35,932 bases of DNA, taken from assembly GCA_009937505.1 (NCBI GenBank), contig JAACFJ010000007.1:1-35932 (forward strand). The letters are read 5' to 3'. This DNA is from Gammaproteobacteria bacterium. Its GTDB lineage: Bacteria > Pseudomonadota > Gammaproteobacteria > Steroidobacterales > Woeseiaceae. Positions 1 to 8,400 of the stretch are shown piece after piece (the stretch's first letter is position 1; each line of letters begins with the position of its first letter). Under the pieces are notes generated by a model that was given only the letters and a program-made list of their open reading frames with translations, was not told where the DNA came from and ran no database searches. The position numbers and the translations under genes are program-made.

Positions 1-398
1 CCGCCATGCGGGTTCTCGGGATTGTCGGTGTTGCGATAGAGCATCGACATCGTGACCTCGGTGAGCTTTATCGCCATGCCGAGGAAACCGATTATCCACA
101 TCCAGAACATGGCACCAGGGCCGCCCAGCGCGATCGCGAGCGCAACGCCGCCGATATTGCCGAGGCCGACGGTTGCGGACAGAGCTGCCGACAGCGCCTG
201 GAAATGATTGATGGCGCCGGGATCGTTCGGGTCGTCGTAGATACCCCGCACGACGGCGGGACCGTGCGTGAGCGCACGGTATTGGGAGAAGCCGCTCCAT
301 ATCGTAAACAGGATGCCCGTGCCGACAATCGCGAACAGCACGTACTCGTGCCAGAGATAGCTGTTGAGCGTGGCCAGGACGGCGCTGAAGTTGCCCAT
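1..398 (-). CDS. AGCS-family sodium:alanine/glycine symporter, N-terminal part (runs off the window)
   Basis: This is the first ~132 residues of an inner-membrane amino-acid:cation symporter of the alanine/glycine:cation (AGCS) family, which couples alanine or glycine uptake to Na+ or H+. The protein begins MGNFSAVLATLN, then has a hydrophobic helix (HEYVLFAIVGTGILFTI). The AGCS signature region follows: the substrate-site segment FQALSAALSATVGLGNIGG (roughly residues 66-84), then ALGGPGAMFWMWIIGFLGMAIKLTE and the end MLYRNTDNPENPHG. The ATG at 396-398 is the first Met of this frame and gives the length expected for the family N-terminus. The C-terminal two thirds lie beyond base 1. It follows the thiolase gene on the same strand, separated by a palindromic spacer of about 140 bp, so co-transcription is possible but not evident. 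Family assignment is secure; the actual substrate is inferred. Confidence 0.9.
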   Translation of the reverse strand, partial: MGNFSAVLATLNSYLWHEYVLFAIVGTGILFTIWSGFSQYRALTHGPAVVRGIYDDPNDPGAINHFQALSAALSATVGLGNIGGVALAIALGGPGAMFWMWIIGFLGMAIKLTEVTMSMLYRNTDNPENPHG

Positions 399-409
399 CA
401 GGGCCCGTC

Positions 410-539
410 AACCCGATGAACACGGCCGCTGCGGCAGACAATTTTCTCGTCCGGCAATGCGGAATGAGCGCCGCGTAGCCAGGCTACACCAGCGAACGAC
501 AACGTAGTCGGCGGGAAAATCGCTGCGCCTCGTCGGGTT
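410..539. repeat. Imperfect long palindrome between thiolase and symporter genes
   Basis: The spacer carries nested inverted repeats around a centre near base 481. The core is GTAGCC-A-GGCTAC (475-487). An intermediate pair is ATTTTCTCG (441-449) against CGGGAAAAT (512-520). An outer pair, AACCCGATGA (410-419), faces TCGTCGGGTT (530-539). The outer right arm overlaps the thiolase stop codon at 538-540. The arms are degenerate. A MITE- or REP-like palindrome is the likeliest reading; a terminator or attenuator between the two genes is the alternative. Confidence 0.4.
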
Positions 540-1824
540 ATGCGGCTTCCATGATCGCCGTAACGCCCATGCCGCCTGCAGCGCAAACGGAAATCAGGCC
601 CCGCCCGGAACCGTTCTCGCTGAGAAGCTTCGCCATCGTCGCGATTACCCGGGCACCGGTTGCGCCGAAGGGATGACCGATCGCGACGCTGCCGCCCTTG
701 ACGTTCAGCTTCGAAAGATCGATCGGCCCCATGGCCTCGTTTCGACCGAGTTTCTCGCGGCAAAACTTCTCGGACTGCCAGGCTTTCAGCGTGGCGATGA
801 CCTGTGCTGCAAATGCTTCATGTATCTCGTAAAAGTCGAAGTCCTGCAGCCGGAGATCGGCCTGCCTCAACATGTCCGAGACCGCGTATGCGGGCGCCAT
901 CAGCAGGCCTTCGTCGTGGATGAAGTCGACGGCAGACACCTTCGCGAAGGTCAGGTACGCGAGTATCGGCAGGTTCTTCTTGCGAGCCCAGTCCTCGTTT
1001 GCGAGCAATACCGCCGCGGCGCCATCGGTGAGCGGCGTGCTGTTGCCTGCCGTCATCGTACCGTCGGCAGACTTGTCGAACACGGGTTTCAGTTTCTGCA
1101 GTTTCTCGAACGTCGTATCGCGGCGGACGTTGTTGTCCTCCTCCGCATCCATGAAGGGCACGACGAGGTCCTCGTACCAGCCGGCATCGTAGGCTGCCGC
1201 AGCCTTTACATGACTTGCGAGTGCGAGTTGGTCCTGGTGTTCACGCTGCACGTCCCATTCTTTCGCCGTGATTTCCATGCTCTCGCCCATGGAAAGGCCG
1301 GTGCGCGGTTCGACGACGCCGGGGAATTGCGGCGCAAAGTGCCTGGGGCGCAGCCGGAACCACGGCATGATCCGCTGCACCGCCGAGCGAGCGGCATGCA
1401 CGTCCAGCAGGATGTGGCGGAATTCGTCGCGAAACACGATCGGCGCGTCGCTGACGGTATCGGTGCCGCCGGCGATCCCGCAGTCTATCTGGCCCAGTGC
1501 GATCTTGTTGGCGATCAGGATTGTTGCTTCAATGCTCGTGCCGCAGGCGCGCTGCAGGTCCACGCCGGGCGTGCGCAGCGTGAGTCCCGAGTCGATCACG
1601 CTCTCGCGCGCGAGATTCCAGTCGCGCGAATGCTTGATAACCGCACCCAGGGCGACGTCGCCCATAGTCTGGCCGCGCAGATCCAGCTTCGTGACGAGCC
1701 CCTGCAAGGCCGCGGCCATGAGGTCCTGGTTGGTGCACTTTCTGTATATGGAATGTGAGCGACAGAACGGGATACGCGAGCCGCCGACAACGGCAACGCG
1801 ATTGGAACGACCATCGTGCAGCAT
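538..1824 (-). CDS. Acetyl-CoA C-acyltransferase (thiolase, FadI-like)
   Basis: A 428-residue thiolase that catalyses reversible thiolytic cleavage of 3-ketoacyl-CoA (beta-oxidation) or condensation of acetyl-CoA. The nucleophilic Cys94 sits in QRACGTS, the active-site His335 in EIHEAFAAQ, and His384 and Cys414 in GGSVAIGHPFGATGAR and CAAGGMG. The loop region (RDEFRHILLDVHAARS, RTGLSMGESME, EEDNNVRRDT) resembles FadI, the anaerobic/long-chain beta-oxidation thiolase, more than FadA or PhaA, and the length fits FadI (about 436 residues). No fadJ-type hydratase/dehydrogenase partner lies in the window, so no gene name is assigned. A good ribosome site (CCGGAGG, read on the minus strand) lies just before the ATG at 1824. 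The gene is divergent from the MATE gene across about 160 bp. Confidence 0.92.
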   Translation of the reverse strand: MLHDGRSNRVAVVGGSRIPFCRSHSIYRKCTNQDLMAAALQGLVTKLDLRGQTMGDVALGAVIKHSRDWNLARESVIDSGLTLRTPGVDLQRACGTSIEATILIANKIALGQIDCGIAGGTDTVSDAPIVFRDEFRHILLDVHAARSAVQRIMPWFRLRPRHFAPQFPGVVEPRTGLSMGESMEITAKEWDVQREHQDQLALASHVKAAAAYDAGWYEDLVVPFMDAEEDNNVRRDTTFEKLQKLKPVFDKSADGTMTAGNSTPLTDGAAAVLLANEDWARKKNLPILAYLTFAKVSAVDFIHDEGLLMAPAYAVSDMLRQADLRLQDFDFYEIHEAFAAQVIATLKAWQSEKFCREKLGRNEAMGPIDLSKLNVKGGSVAIGHPFGATGARVIATMAKLLSENGSGRGLISVCAAGGMGVTAIMEAA

Positions 1825-1983
1825 AATGCCTCCGGAGAGAGAGTTTCACACGAACGCGTAGCAACTTTACACTATTGACCGAGTGGAACGTAGAAGCGTC
1901 TCCCACAATTTCCAGGTGGCAATACTGCTTCTGCGCATCCACATATCCCGGCCGGGAAATCCCGGCAGCCACGGCAGATACAG

Positions 1984-3357
1984 ATGCGGCAAAAAGTCCG
2001 ACGTTTCGGGCGCGAGACCAAAGTGCTATTGAGCATCGCGTGGCCGTTGATCGTCAATAATCTGTCGGTCGCAGGCATGAACTTCACCGACGCCGTGATG
2101 GCAGGCCGGCTCGGAGCCGAATCGCTGGCGGCTGTAGCGGTAGGCGGCAGCGTCTGGTTCATGGGGTTTGCGTTGGTGCTCGGAGTGTTGATGGCCATCT
2201 CGCCCATCTCCGCGCGTCACTACGGCGCCGGCGACGTGGCGCTGATCGGGCGCTATACGCGCCAGGGCGTTTACCTCGGCATCTTCCTCGCCATCCCGAT
2301 CATGCTGTTCGCCTGGTTCCTCTCCGCGTCGACGCTGACGGCCATCGGTATCGATATCGCCTTTCGCGACATGACGGTCGGTTACGTAAAGATGATCTCG
2401 CTCGGGGCACCCGGGATGTTCATCTTCCTGGCGCTGCGATTCACGACGGAGGGCATCGGTTACACCAAGCCGATCATGTACACGTCTATATTCGCGCTGG
2501 CCTGTAACGTGTTTCTGAACTGGGTATTCATTTTCGGCAAGCTCGGCGCGCCGGCGATGGGTGCTGTCGGCTGCGGGCTCGCGAGCGGCATCACGATGTG
2601 GATCATCGCGATCATACTGGCGACCTACATGATCTCGAGCCGGGTGTACGAACCATTGGACCTGTTTTCGCGGTTATCGCCGATGCGCCCGAGCGTGCTG
2701 AAGGAGATCGTCTATCTCGGCGTACCGATAGCAATCACGATCACGGCCGAAGCCGGGCTTTTCAACGCCGTGTCGATACTGATGGGTACCCTTGGGCCGG
2801 AGATAACGGCCGCTCACCAGATTGCAATAAACTTCGCCTCGACGATGTTCATGGTGCCGCTGGCGCTGAATTCGGCGATCACCATCCGCGTCGGTCATTC
2901 ACTGGGCAGGGGCGACCTCGAGTACGCGCGCTTCGCCGGTGGCTTCGGAATCTTCGTGTGCGCCCTTTTCATGGCTTGCTCCGCGACCTTCCTGTTGCTG
3001 TTCCGCGATGTGGTTGTGAGCATGTATACGCAGGATACGGCGGTCAAAGGCATCGCGATTTCGCTGTTGCTGATGGCGGCCATCTTCCAGGTGGCGGACG
3101 GCATCCAGATCGGTGCCGCGGGCGCACTGCGCGGCTACAAGGACACGCGACTACCGATGGCAATCAATATCTTCGCGTACTGGGTTATCGCGTTCCCGCT
3201 CGCCTACATGGCGGCGGTCACTTACAAGCTGCCGCCCAACTACATCTGGGGCGGGTTCGTTGCCGGGTTATCGGTGGCGGCCATCATGCTGACCTGGCGT
3301 TACGCGCGGATCTCCGCAGAAGCGGCCAGGGAGTCCAGCCTGGTAAGGGAACAGTGA
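1984..3357 (+). CDS. MATE-family multidrug efflux transporter (NorM-like)
   Basis: A 457-residue inner-membrane antiporter of the MATE family, expected to export cationic drugs or metabolites in exchange for Na+ or H+. About twelve hydrophobic helices are visible. MATE hallmarks include SIAWPLIVNNLSVAGMNFTDAVMAGRLG in the first helix pair, the repeat in the second half (YLGVPIAITITAEAGLFNAVSILMGTLG), and QIGAAGALRGYKDTRLPM, typical of NorM proteins. The two-lobe symmetry and the length match the family. The ATG at 1984 has only a weak ribosome site, but the N-terminus (MRQKVRRFGRETK then the first helix) is what NorM homologs show. The last codons (LVREQ) and the stop lie in a degenerate copy of the repeat described just downstream. 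One of three different MATE genes in this window. Confidence 0.93.
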   Translation: MRQKVRRFGRETKVLLSIAWPLIVNNLSVAGMNFTDAVMAGRLGAESLAAVAVGGSVWFMGFALVLGVLMAISPISARHYGAGDVALIGRYTRQGVYLGIFLAIPIMLFAWFLSASTLTAIGIDIAFRDMTVGYVKMISLGAPGMFIFLALRFTTEGIGYTKPIMYTSIFALACNVFLNWVFIFGKLGAPAMGAVGCGLASGITMWIIAIILATYMISSRVYEPLDLFSRLSPMRPSVLKEIVYLGVPIAITITAEAGLFNAVSILMGTLGPEITAAHQIAINFASTMFMVPLALNSAITIRVGHSLGRGDLEYARFAGGFGIFVCALFMACSATFLLLFRDVVVSMYTQDTAVKGIAISLLLMAAIFQVADGIQIGAAGALRGYKDTRLPMAINIFAYWVIAFPLAYMAAVTYKLPPNYIWGGFVAGLSVAAIMLTWRYARISAEAARESSLVREQ

Positions 3358-3376
3358 CCCTAGTTCCACCACTTAT

Positions 3377-3437
3377 GGGGACAGTGACTTAAAGTGCCAG
3401 GCGACAAGTGCGCCTGGCACTTTAAGTCACTGTCCCC
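3377..3437. repeat. Perfect 27-bp inverted repeat between convergent genes (REP/RAYT-style, possible bidirectional terminator)
   Basis: Left arm 3377-3403 begins GGGGACAGTGACTTAAAG. The right arm, 3411-3437, is its exact reverse complement, with a 7-base loop (ACAAGTG). The element fills the space between the convergent MATE and DUF924 genes, and its last base is the first base of the DUF924 stop triplet (CTA on the plus strand). A partial direct copy (GGGAACAGTGAC) lies at 3347-3358 and contains the MATE stop codon. GGGGACAGTGACTT-type repeats are, from memory, found near REP-associated tyrosine transposases in many proteobacteria; no such transposase is in this window. Confidence 0.85.
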
Positions 3438-4099
3438 TAATTCTGGCCGAAGTCGGGCGCGTCGCTGGCCAGGTACTCGTCTTCTTCAGGCGTGTTGTCG
3501 CGGCCGAGTAACGTGTTCCGGTGCGGAAAACGGCCGTACTGATCGACGATGTCCCGGTGCAGTTCGGCGAACTGCGCGATGGTCAGGAAGGTTTCCTGGA
3601 AGGTTGGTGACACGGCCTCTGCGAGTTTGCCGTAAAGCTCGACGGACTTGGCCTGCACCTTGCACGACTCGGCGTGTTGAAGCGGCATGTAGAAGAACGC
3701 GCGCTGGATAGGCGTCAGCCCGCGATCTTTCTTCTGCATAGCGCCTTCGACACACAGCTTGAGCGCCGCGTTGTCTTTTTCGAATGCCTTTGCCGAACCG
3801 CGATAGATGTTGCGGCGGAACTGGTCGAGCAGCAGGATCAGCGCCAGCCGCCCCCGGGATTCGTCGGCCCAGTGATCGAGCTTGCCTTCGGACGCTTTCT
3901 CGACGTCGACGGAGAAATTCTGCTGAATCTCGTGATCGAATGTCGGGTCTTCGCCAAACCAGATATCCATGCGATGGTCGATCTGCGGTGCGCTCAGTTC
4001 ATGCTCCTTGAACCAGAATGCGAGGATCGTATCGATGCGATCCTGATCCTCGTCGGTGATGGTTGCGCCCCTGCTTTCGGAAAGAAGTTTGACTGACAT
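3437..4099 (-). CDS. DUF924 family protein
   Basis: A 220-residue soluble alpha-helical protein of the DUF924 family, whose biochemical role is unknown. Family features seen are ILAFWFKEHE near the N-terminus, MDIWFGEDPTFDHEIQQNF, the LDQFRRNIYRGSAKAFE block, FFYMPLQHAES, and the C-terminal GRFPHRNTLLGRDNTPEEDEYL. The start is set at the ATG at 4099 (MSVKLLSESRG). The frame is open upstream to a GTG at 4171, but that extension crosses two small palindromes and lacks family similarity. The 5' leader contains CCCGgtatCGGG followed by GGGTCGACCC (4107-4125), which could form alternative hairpins. It converges on the MATE gene, and its stop codon touches the inverted repeat there. Confidence 0.88.
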   Translation of the reverse strand: MSVKLLSESRGATITDEDQDRIDTILAFWFKEHELSAPQIDHRMDIWFGEDPTFDHEIQQNFSVDVEKASEGKLDHWADESRGRLALILLLDQFRRNIYRGSAKAFEKDNAALKLCVEGAMQKKDRGLTPIQRAFFYMPLQHAESCKVQAKSVELYGKLAEAVSPTFQETFLTIAQFAELHRDIVDQYGRFPHRNTLLGRDNTPEEDEYLASDAPDFGQN

Positions 4100-4224
4100 A
4101 TTGTGTCCCGGTATCGGGTCGACCCCGCTTGAATTACCGCAAGACTGCCGACAAAGTGGGACCTGTGTCACAAATCGGATCGCATCGGCCGTCTGCGCTC
4201 GACTTTCTCAGTAGACTTTAGCAG

Positions 4225-4716
4225 ATGATGGCCGAGGTATCCGACATCCGGGCGCTGACCGGACCCACGGCCTGGCGCCCCTTTTTGACAGCGCTGCTCG
4301 CGACTGGCCTGGCGTCGTGTGGGGGGCCTCCCGAGAGCTCGGAACAACAGCTTCGCGCGTGGGTCGACCGGGGCCACGAAGCGGCCGAACGCAAAGATCG
4401 TAGCGCCCTCGTAGAGATGATCTCACCAACCTACAGCGATGCGCGCGGTAATTCCCGTGACGACATCGAGAACCTGTTTCGCTTCTATTTCCTGCGCGCA
4501 AAGAACGTCGGGCTGCTGGTCGGCATCGACGACATCGAGATCTTCGATGACTCTGCGGCGCGGGTGATGCTTACCGTCGCGATGGGCGCGACCACGGACG
4601 CCGTGCTGGGGTTCAATGCCGACGCCTACGAATTCGAGCTAGACCTCGAGAATGCCGGAGGTGAGTGGTTGCTCGTCAGCGGGCGCTGGACCGACGTCGG
4701 CAACGAACTGCGCTAG
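4225..4716 (+). CDS. Small lipoprotein, possibly NTF2/SnoaL-like fold
   Basis: A 163-residue predicted lipoprotein. The N-terminal hydrophobic segment (FLTALLATGLASC) ends in a lipobox with the lipidated Cys32. The mature part (EQQLRAWVDRGHEAAERKDRSALVEMISPTYSDARG, then DDIENLFRFYFLRAKN, and a C-terminal strand pattern ending GGEWLLVSGRW) has the helix-then-sheet layout of NTF2-like proteins. That fold assignment is an inference from pattern only. Two ATG codons occur in tandem at 4225 and 4228; either may be used. It is followed after 9 bp by a second lipoprotein gene whose ribosome site overlaps this stop region, so the two are very likely co-transcribed. Function unknown; the location is probably the periplasmic face of the inner or outer membrane. 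Confidence 0.8.
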   Translation: MMAEVSDIRALTGPTAWRPFLTALLATGLASCGGPPESSEQQLRAWVDRGHEAAERKDRSALVEMISPTYSDARGNSRDDIENLFRFYFLRAKNVGLLVGIDDIEIFDDSAARVMLTVAMGATTDAVLGFNADAYEFELDLENAGGEWLLVSGRWTDVGNELR

Positions 4717-4725
4717 GAGGTTGCC

Positions 4726-5226
4726 ATGATGGAAACTACCCGATTAAGGAAGTTCACACTGGGCGCCGTAGCCTGTTTCGCAGCAGGCTGTGCAAGTACC
4801 GGCATAACCGTCGAGAAGCCCGGCGTCAGCCTTCGTAACGTGGAGGTCGCGAAGATCGACCTGGATCACCAGACATTCGTACTCGATTTCGACGTCATCA
4901 ACCCCAACCCCTTCCCGCTGCCGATCCGTTCGGTTTCCTACGGTGTTGAACTCGACGGCTTTCGCTTCGCAAGCGGCGAAACGCTGGGCGAGTTCACGGT
5001 GCCGGCGAACAGCGACAGCCATTTCGAAATTACCGTCGACGTCGATCTGATGCGCACCGCACCGCAGCTGATGTTCATCGTCCGGGACGGCATCCACCGG
5101 GATATTCCCTATGCGCTGGAGGGCCGCTTCGCCATCGATGTGCCCTTTGCGAACCCGGTTTCGTTTCGCAACGAAGGCTCGATACGGCTCAATGCCGGCG
5201 AGCTGGCTGCCGGCCGCAGCGATTAG
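4726..5226 (+). CDS. LEA type 2 (LEA14-like, WHy domain) lipoprotein
   Basis: A 166-residue lipoprotein. The signal sequence ends in FAAGC (lipidated Cys22). The mature domain has the LEA14/WHy pattern: GVSLRNVEVAKIDLDHQTFVLDFDVINPNPFPLPIRSVSYGVELDGF, then GETLGEFTVPANSDSHFEITVDVDL. The INPNPFPLPI motif is diagnostic of the LEA type 2 family, a fibronectin-like beta sandwich found in desiccation-related plant proteins and in bacterial envelope lipoproteins of unknown role. A strong AGGAGG lies 5 bases before the ATGATG start. It forms a two-gene unit with the preceding lipoprotein. No evidence ties it to the glutamate synthase genes downstream. Confidence 0.88.
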   Translation: MMETTRLRKFTLGAVACFAAGCASTGITVEKPGVSLRNVEVAKIDLDHQTFVLDFDVINPNPFPLPIRSVSYGVELDGFRFASGETLGEFTVPANSDSHFEITVDVDLMRTAPQLMFIVRDGIHRDIPYALEGRFAIDVPFANPVSFRNEGSIRLNAGELAAGRSD

Positions 5227-5235
5227 AATCGCGCT

Positions 5236-5255
5236 ATGGTTACGCGCGTAACCAT
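5236..5255. promoter_or_regulatory. Perfect 20-bp palindrome (candidate operator) upstream of gltB
   Basis: Two exact 10-base half-sites (ATGGTTACGC and its reverse complement) meet with no loop, 10 bases after the LEA-type lipoprotein stop codon and about 190 bp before gltB. The absence of a loop and of a following T tract argues against a simple terminator. A dimeric regulator site is plausible, but the regulator is unknown. Confidence 0.5.
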
Positions 5256-5287
5256 GGAGCCGGCCTTGCGCCCGTCCGCCGACTAAC

Positions 5288-5357
5288 TACTTAAGTTTTT
5301 GTTTTTTATAAACTTGCTGCGGCGCACTCGCGAGTTCCACGGCGCCTGACATATACT
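5288..5357 (+). promoter_or_regulatory. Putative gltB promoter region (AT-rich tract plus TATACT)
   Basis: An abrupt AT-rich run (ACTTAAGTTTTTGTTTTTTA and TAAACTT) in GC-rich surroundings is followed by TATACT at 5352-5357, about 87 bases before the gltB ATG. No convincing -35 box stands at 17 bp, so the exact start is uncertain. The AT run could act as an UP element or a regulator site. Confidence 0.35.
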
Positions 5358-5443
5358 CGATCGTTCGGGTTGGTCGCTGACAACCACCCAATTTCAAGGC
5401 AAAAACCAAACAGGGGGCGCGCCAAGCGAACCTCGAGGCGACT

Positions 5444-8400
5444 ATGACGGAGCGATCAGTACAAAGAGGTGCAGCAGGGCTTTACGACCCGGCCTTCGAG
5501 CGCGACAGCTGCGGCTTCGGACTTATCGCCAATCTCGATGATCTGCCGAGCCACTTCGTCGTCGAGACCGCGATCGCTGCCCTGGCCCGCCTCATGCATC
5601 GCGGCGCCGTGGCCCCAGACGGCAAGACCGGCGATGGTTGCGGTTTGCTGATCAAGTTTCCGTTTCGTTTTCTCCGGGAGGTGGGCGAAGAACTGGGGTT
5701 CAACCTCGAGGAGCGTTTTGCGGCCGGAGCCGTTTTCCTCAGTCACGACAAGACAGTTGCGGCAACCGCGCGCGCCGTGATCGAGACTGCTGTCCGGGAG
5801 GCCGGTCTCGAGGTCGCCGGCTGGCGCGAGGTCCCGACGAACCCGTCGGCGTGCGGGGAGATTGCGCTCAAGACGCTGCCGCGCATCGAGCAGGTCTTCG
5901 TCAACGCAACCGAGGGGATGCCGCGAGGCCGCTTCAACCGGCGCCTGTTTCTTGCGAGGCGTCGTGCCGAGAACCGCCTCGAAGACGGCGAAACGTATAT
6001 CGCCAGCTTGTCCTCCGTGACGATCAGCTACAAGGGCATGATCATGCCAGGGGCGCTGCCGGAGTTTTACCCGGACCTGCGGGACCCGCGCCTGGAATCC
6101 TCGGTCTGCCTGTTCCACCAGCGGTTCTCGACGAATACGCTGCCCGAGTGGCGCCTGGCGCAGCCGTTCCGCTTCCTCGCCCATAACGGCGAGATCAATA
6201 CCGTCCAGGGCAACCGCAACTGGGCGCAGGCGCGGGCAAAGAATTTCCGCTCCGACAAGCTCGATGACATTTCGGACCTGGACCCCGTCATTTCGCTCAC
6301 GGGGTCTGACTCATCGAGTCTCGACAACATGCTCGAGGTACTGCGGGCGGGCGGCATGGACGTGTTGCAGGCGATGCGTATCCTGTTGCCGCCGGCGTGG
6401 CAGACCGTGGACGATATCGATCCGGAAGTGCGCGCCTTTTACGAATTTTTCGATTGCCAGATGGAGCCCTGGGACGGGCCGGCCGGCATTGTATTGACCG
6501 ACGGCCGGTATGCAGCCTGCTGCCTGGATCGCAACGGGCTGCGCCCGGCGCGCTTCGTGATAACGAAGGATCGTCACATCACGATCGCATCGGAAATCGG
6601 CGTTTACGACTACGACGAAGAGGACGTCGTGGAAAAGGGTCGCCTCGGTCCGGGAGAGATGCTCGCCGTCGATCTCGTCAACGGCGGGCTGCTCGATACC
6701 GACGAGATTCACGAGAGGCTGAAGAGCCGCGCTCCTTACAAGAAGTGGCTGAAGCAGGGCGTCCGGTATCTCGATTCGGAACTGATCGATACGCACACGA
6801 CCGCGGAACCGTTCGAACCGGCCACGCTCGCGGTTTACCAGAAGATGTTCAACGTAAGCCGCGAGGAACTCAGCGACGTGATCGCCGTACTGGCCAAGGC
6901 CGAGCAGGAAGCGGTCGGCTCGATGGGCGACGATACGCCGATGGCGGTTTTGTCCAGCAAGGTACGTTCGCCCTTCGATTATTTCCGGCAGCAGTTTGCA
7001 CAAGTCACAAACCCGCCGATCGATTCGCTGCGGGAGCGCATCGTGATGTCCCTGCAGACGAACATCGGCCGCGAGTCGAGCCTGTTCGACATCGGACCCG
7101 AGCATGCGCAGCAGGTGATCATGAATTCACCCGTGTTGTCGCAGAAAAAGCTCAGGCAGCTGCTCGGGCCGGACATGTACGGAGACGATTACCAGTTCGT
7201 CGATCTCAATGTCGATGACACGATGTCGTTGCCCGACGCGCTCGACCAGATCTGCGACGAGGCCGAAGCCGCGGTCAGGAGTGGCAAGCTCATCATCATG
7301 CTCAGCGATCGCTACCTCGAGCCCGGCAAGCTTCCGGTTCATGCGTTGCTGGCGACGGGTGCCGTGCACCACCACCTCGTTGCCAAGGGGCTGCGCTGCG
7401 ACGCCAACATCATCGTGGAGACCGGTGTGGCGCGCGATCCGCATCACTTCGCCTGCCTGATCGGCTACGGTGCGACGGCGGTGTACCCGTACCTCGCCTA
7501 CCAGTCGCTGCACGACATCGGCAAGCGCGGCAATATCGACAAGCAGCGGCAGCTCGGCCGCAGCTACCGGCGCGGCATCCGCAAGGGCCTGTTCAAGGTG
7601 ATGTCGAAGATGGGTATCTCGTCGATTTCCAGTTACCGCGGCGCGCAGCTTTTCGAGATCGTCGGGCTTGCGGACGAAATCGTCGACCGCTGTTTCAAGG
7701 GCACTACCTCGCGAATCCAGGGATCCGGTTTCGATGACCTGCTGAGCGACGAGAAGGCACTGGCAAAGCTGGCGTGGGAGCCACGCGAACCGATTACTCA
7801 GGGCGGTCTCCTGAAGTACGTGCACGGCGGCGAGTATCACTGTTACAACCCGGATGTCATCGCGATGCTGCAGGCGGCCGTCCGTTCCGGCGACTACGAA
7901 CGCTACCGCGCATACGCGGAGCTCGTGAATAAGCGGCCAATCTCCACGTTGCGTGATCTTATGCACCTAAGGGCCGCGGGCCCGGTGGTGCCGCTCGACG
8001 AAGTGGAGCCGGTCGAGGCCATACTGCCGCGTTTCGACAGTGCCGGCATGTCGCTTGGCGCCCTGTCACCAGAGGCGCACGAAGCGCTCGCAATCGCGAT
8101 GAACAGGATCGGTGCGCGGTCCAATTCCGGCGAAGGTGGCGAGGACCCGGCACGTTACGGTAGCGAACGCGTTTCTAAGATCAAGCAGGTTGCTTCCGGG
8201 CGCTTCGGCGTAACCGCCGAGTATCTCGTGAACGCCGAGGTCATACAGATCAAGATCGCGCAGGGTGCGAAGCCCGGCGAAGGCGGCCAGCTGCCCGGCC
8301 ACAAGGTCAACGATCTCATCGCTCGCCTGCGCTATGCAAAACCAGGGGTCGGGCTTATTTCACCGCCGCCGCATCACGACATTTATTCGATCGAGGATCT

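Noticed and set aside
673-1758. A 361-codon plus-strand frame antisense to the thiolase
   Set aside because: No recognisable motifs, and the opposite strand has all thiolase catalytic residues.
4107-4125. CCCGgtatCGGG and overlapping GGGTCGACCC in the DUF924 leader as a riboswitch or attenuator
   Set aside because: Short palindromes of this size are common at this GC content, and no leader peptide or terminator accompanies them.
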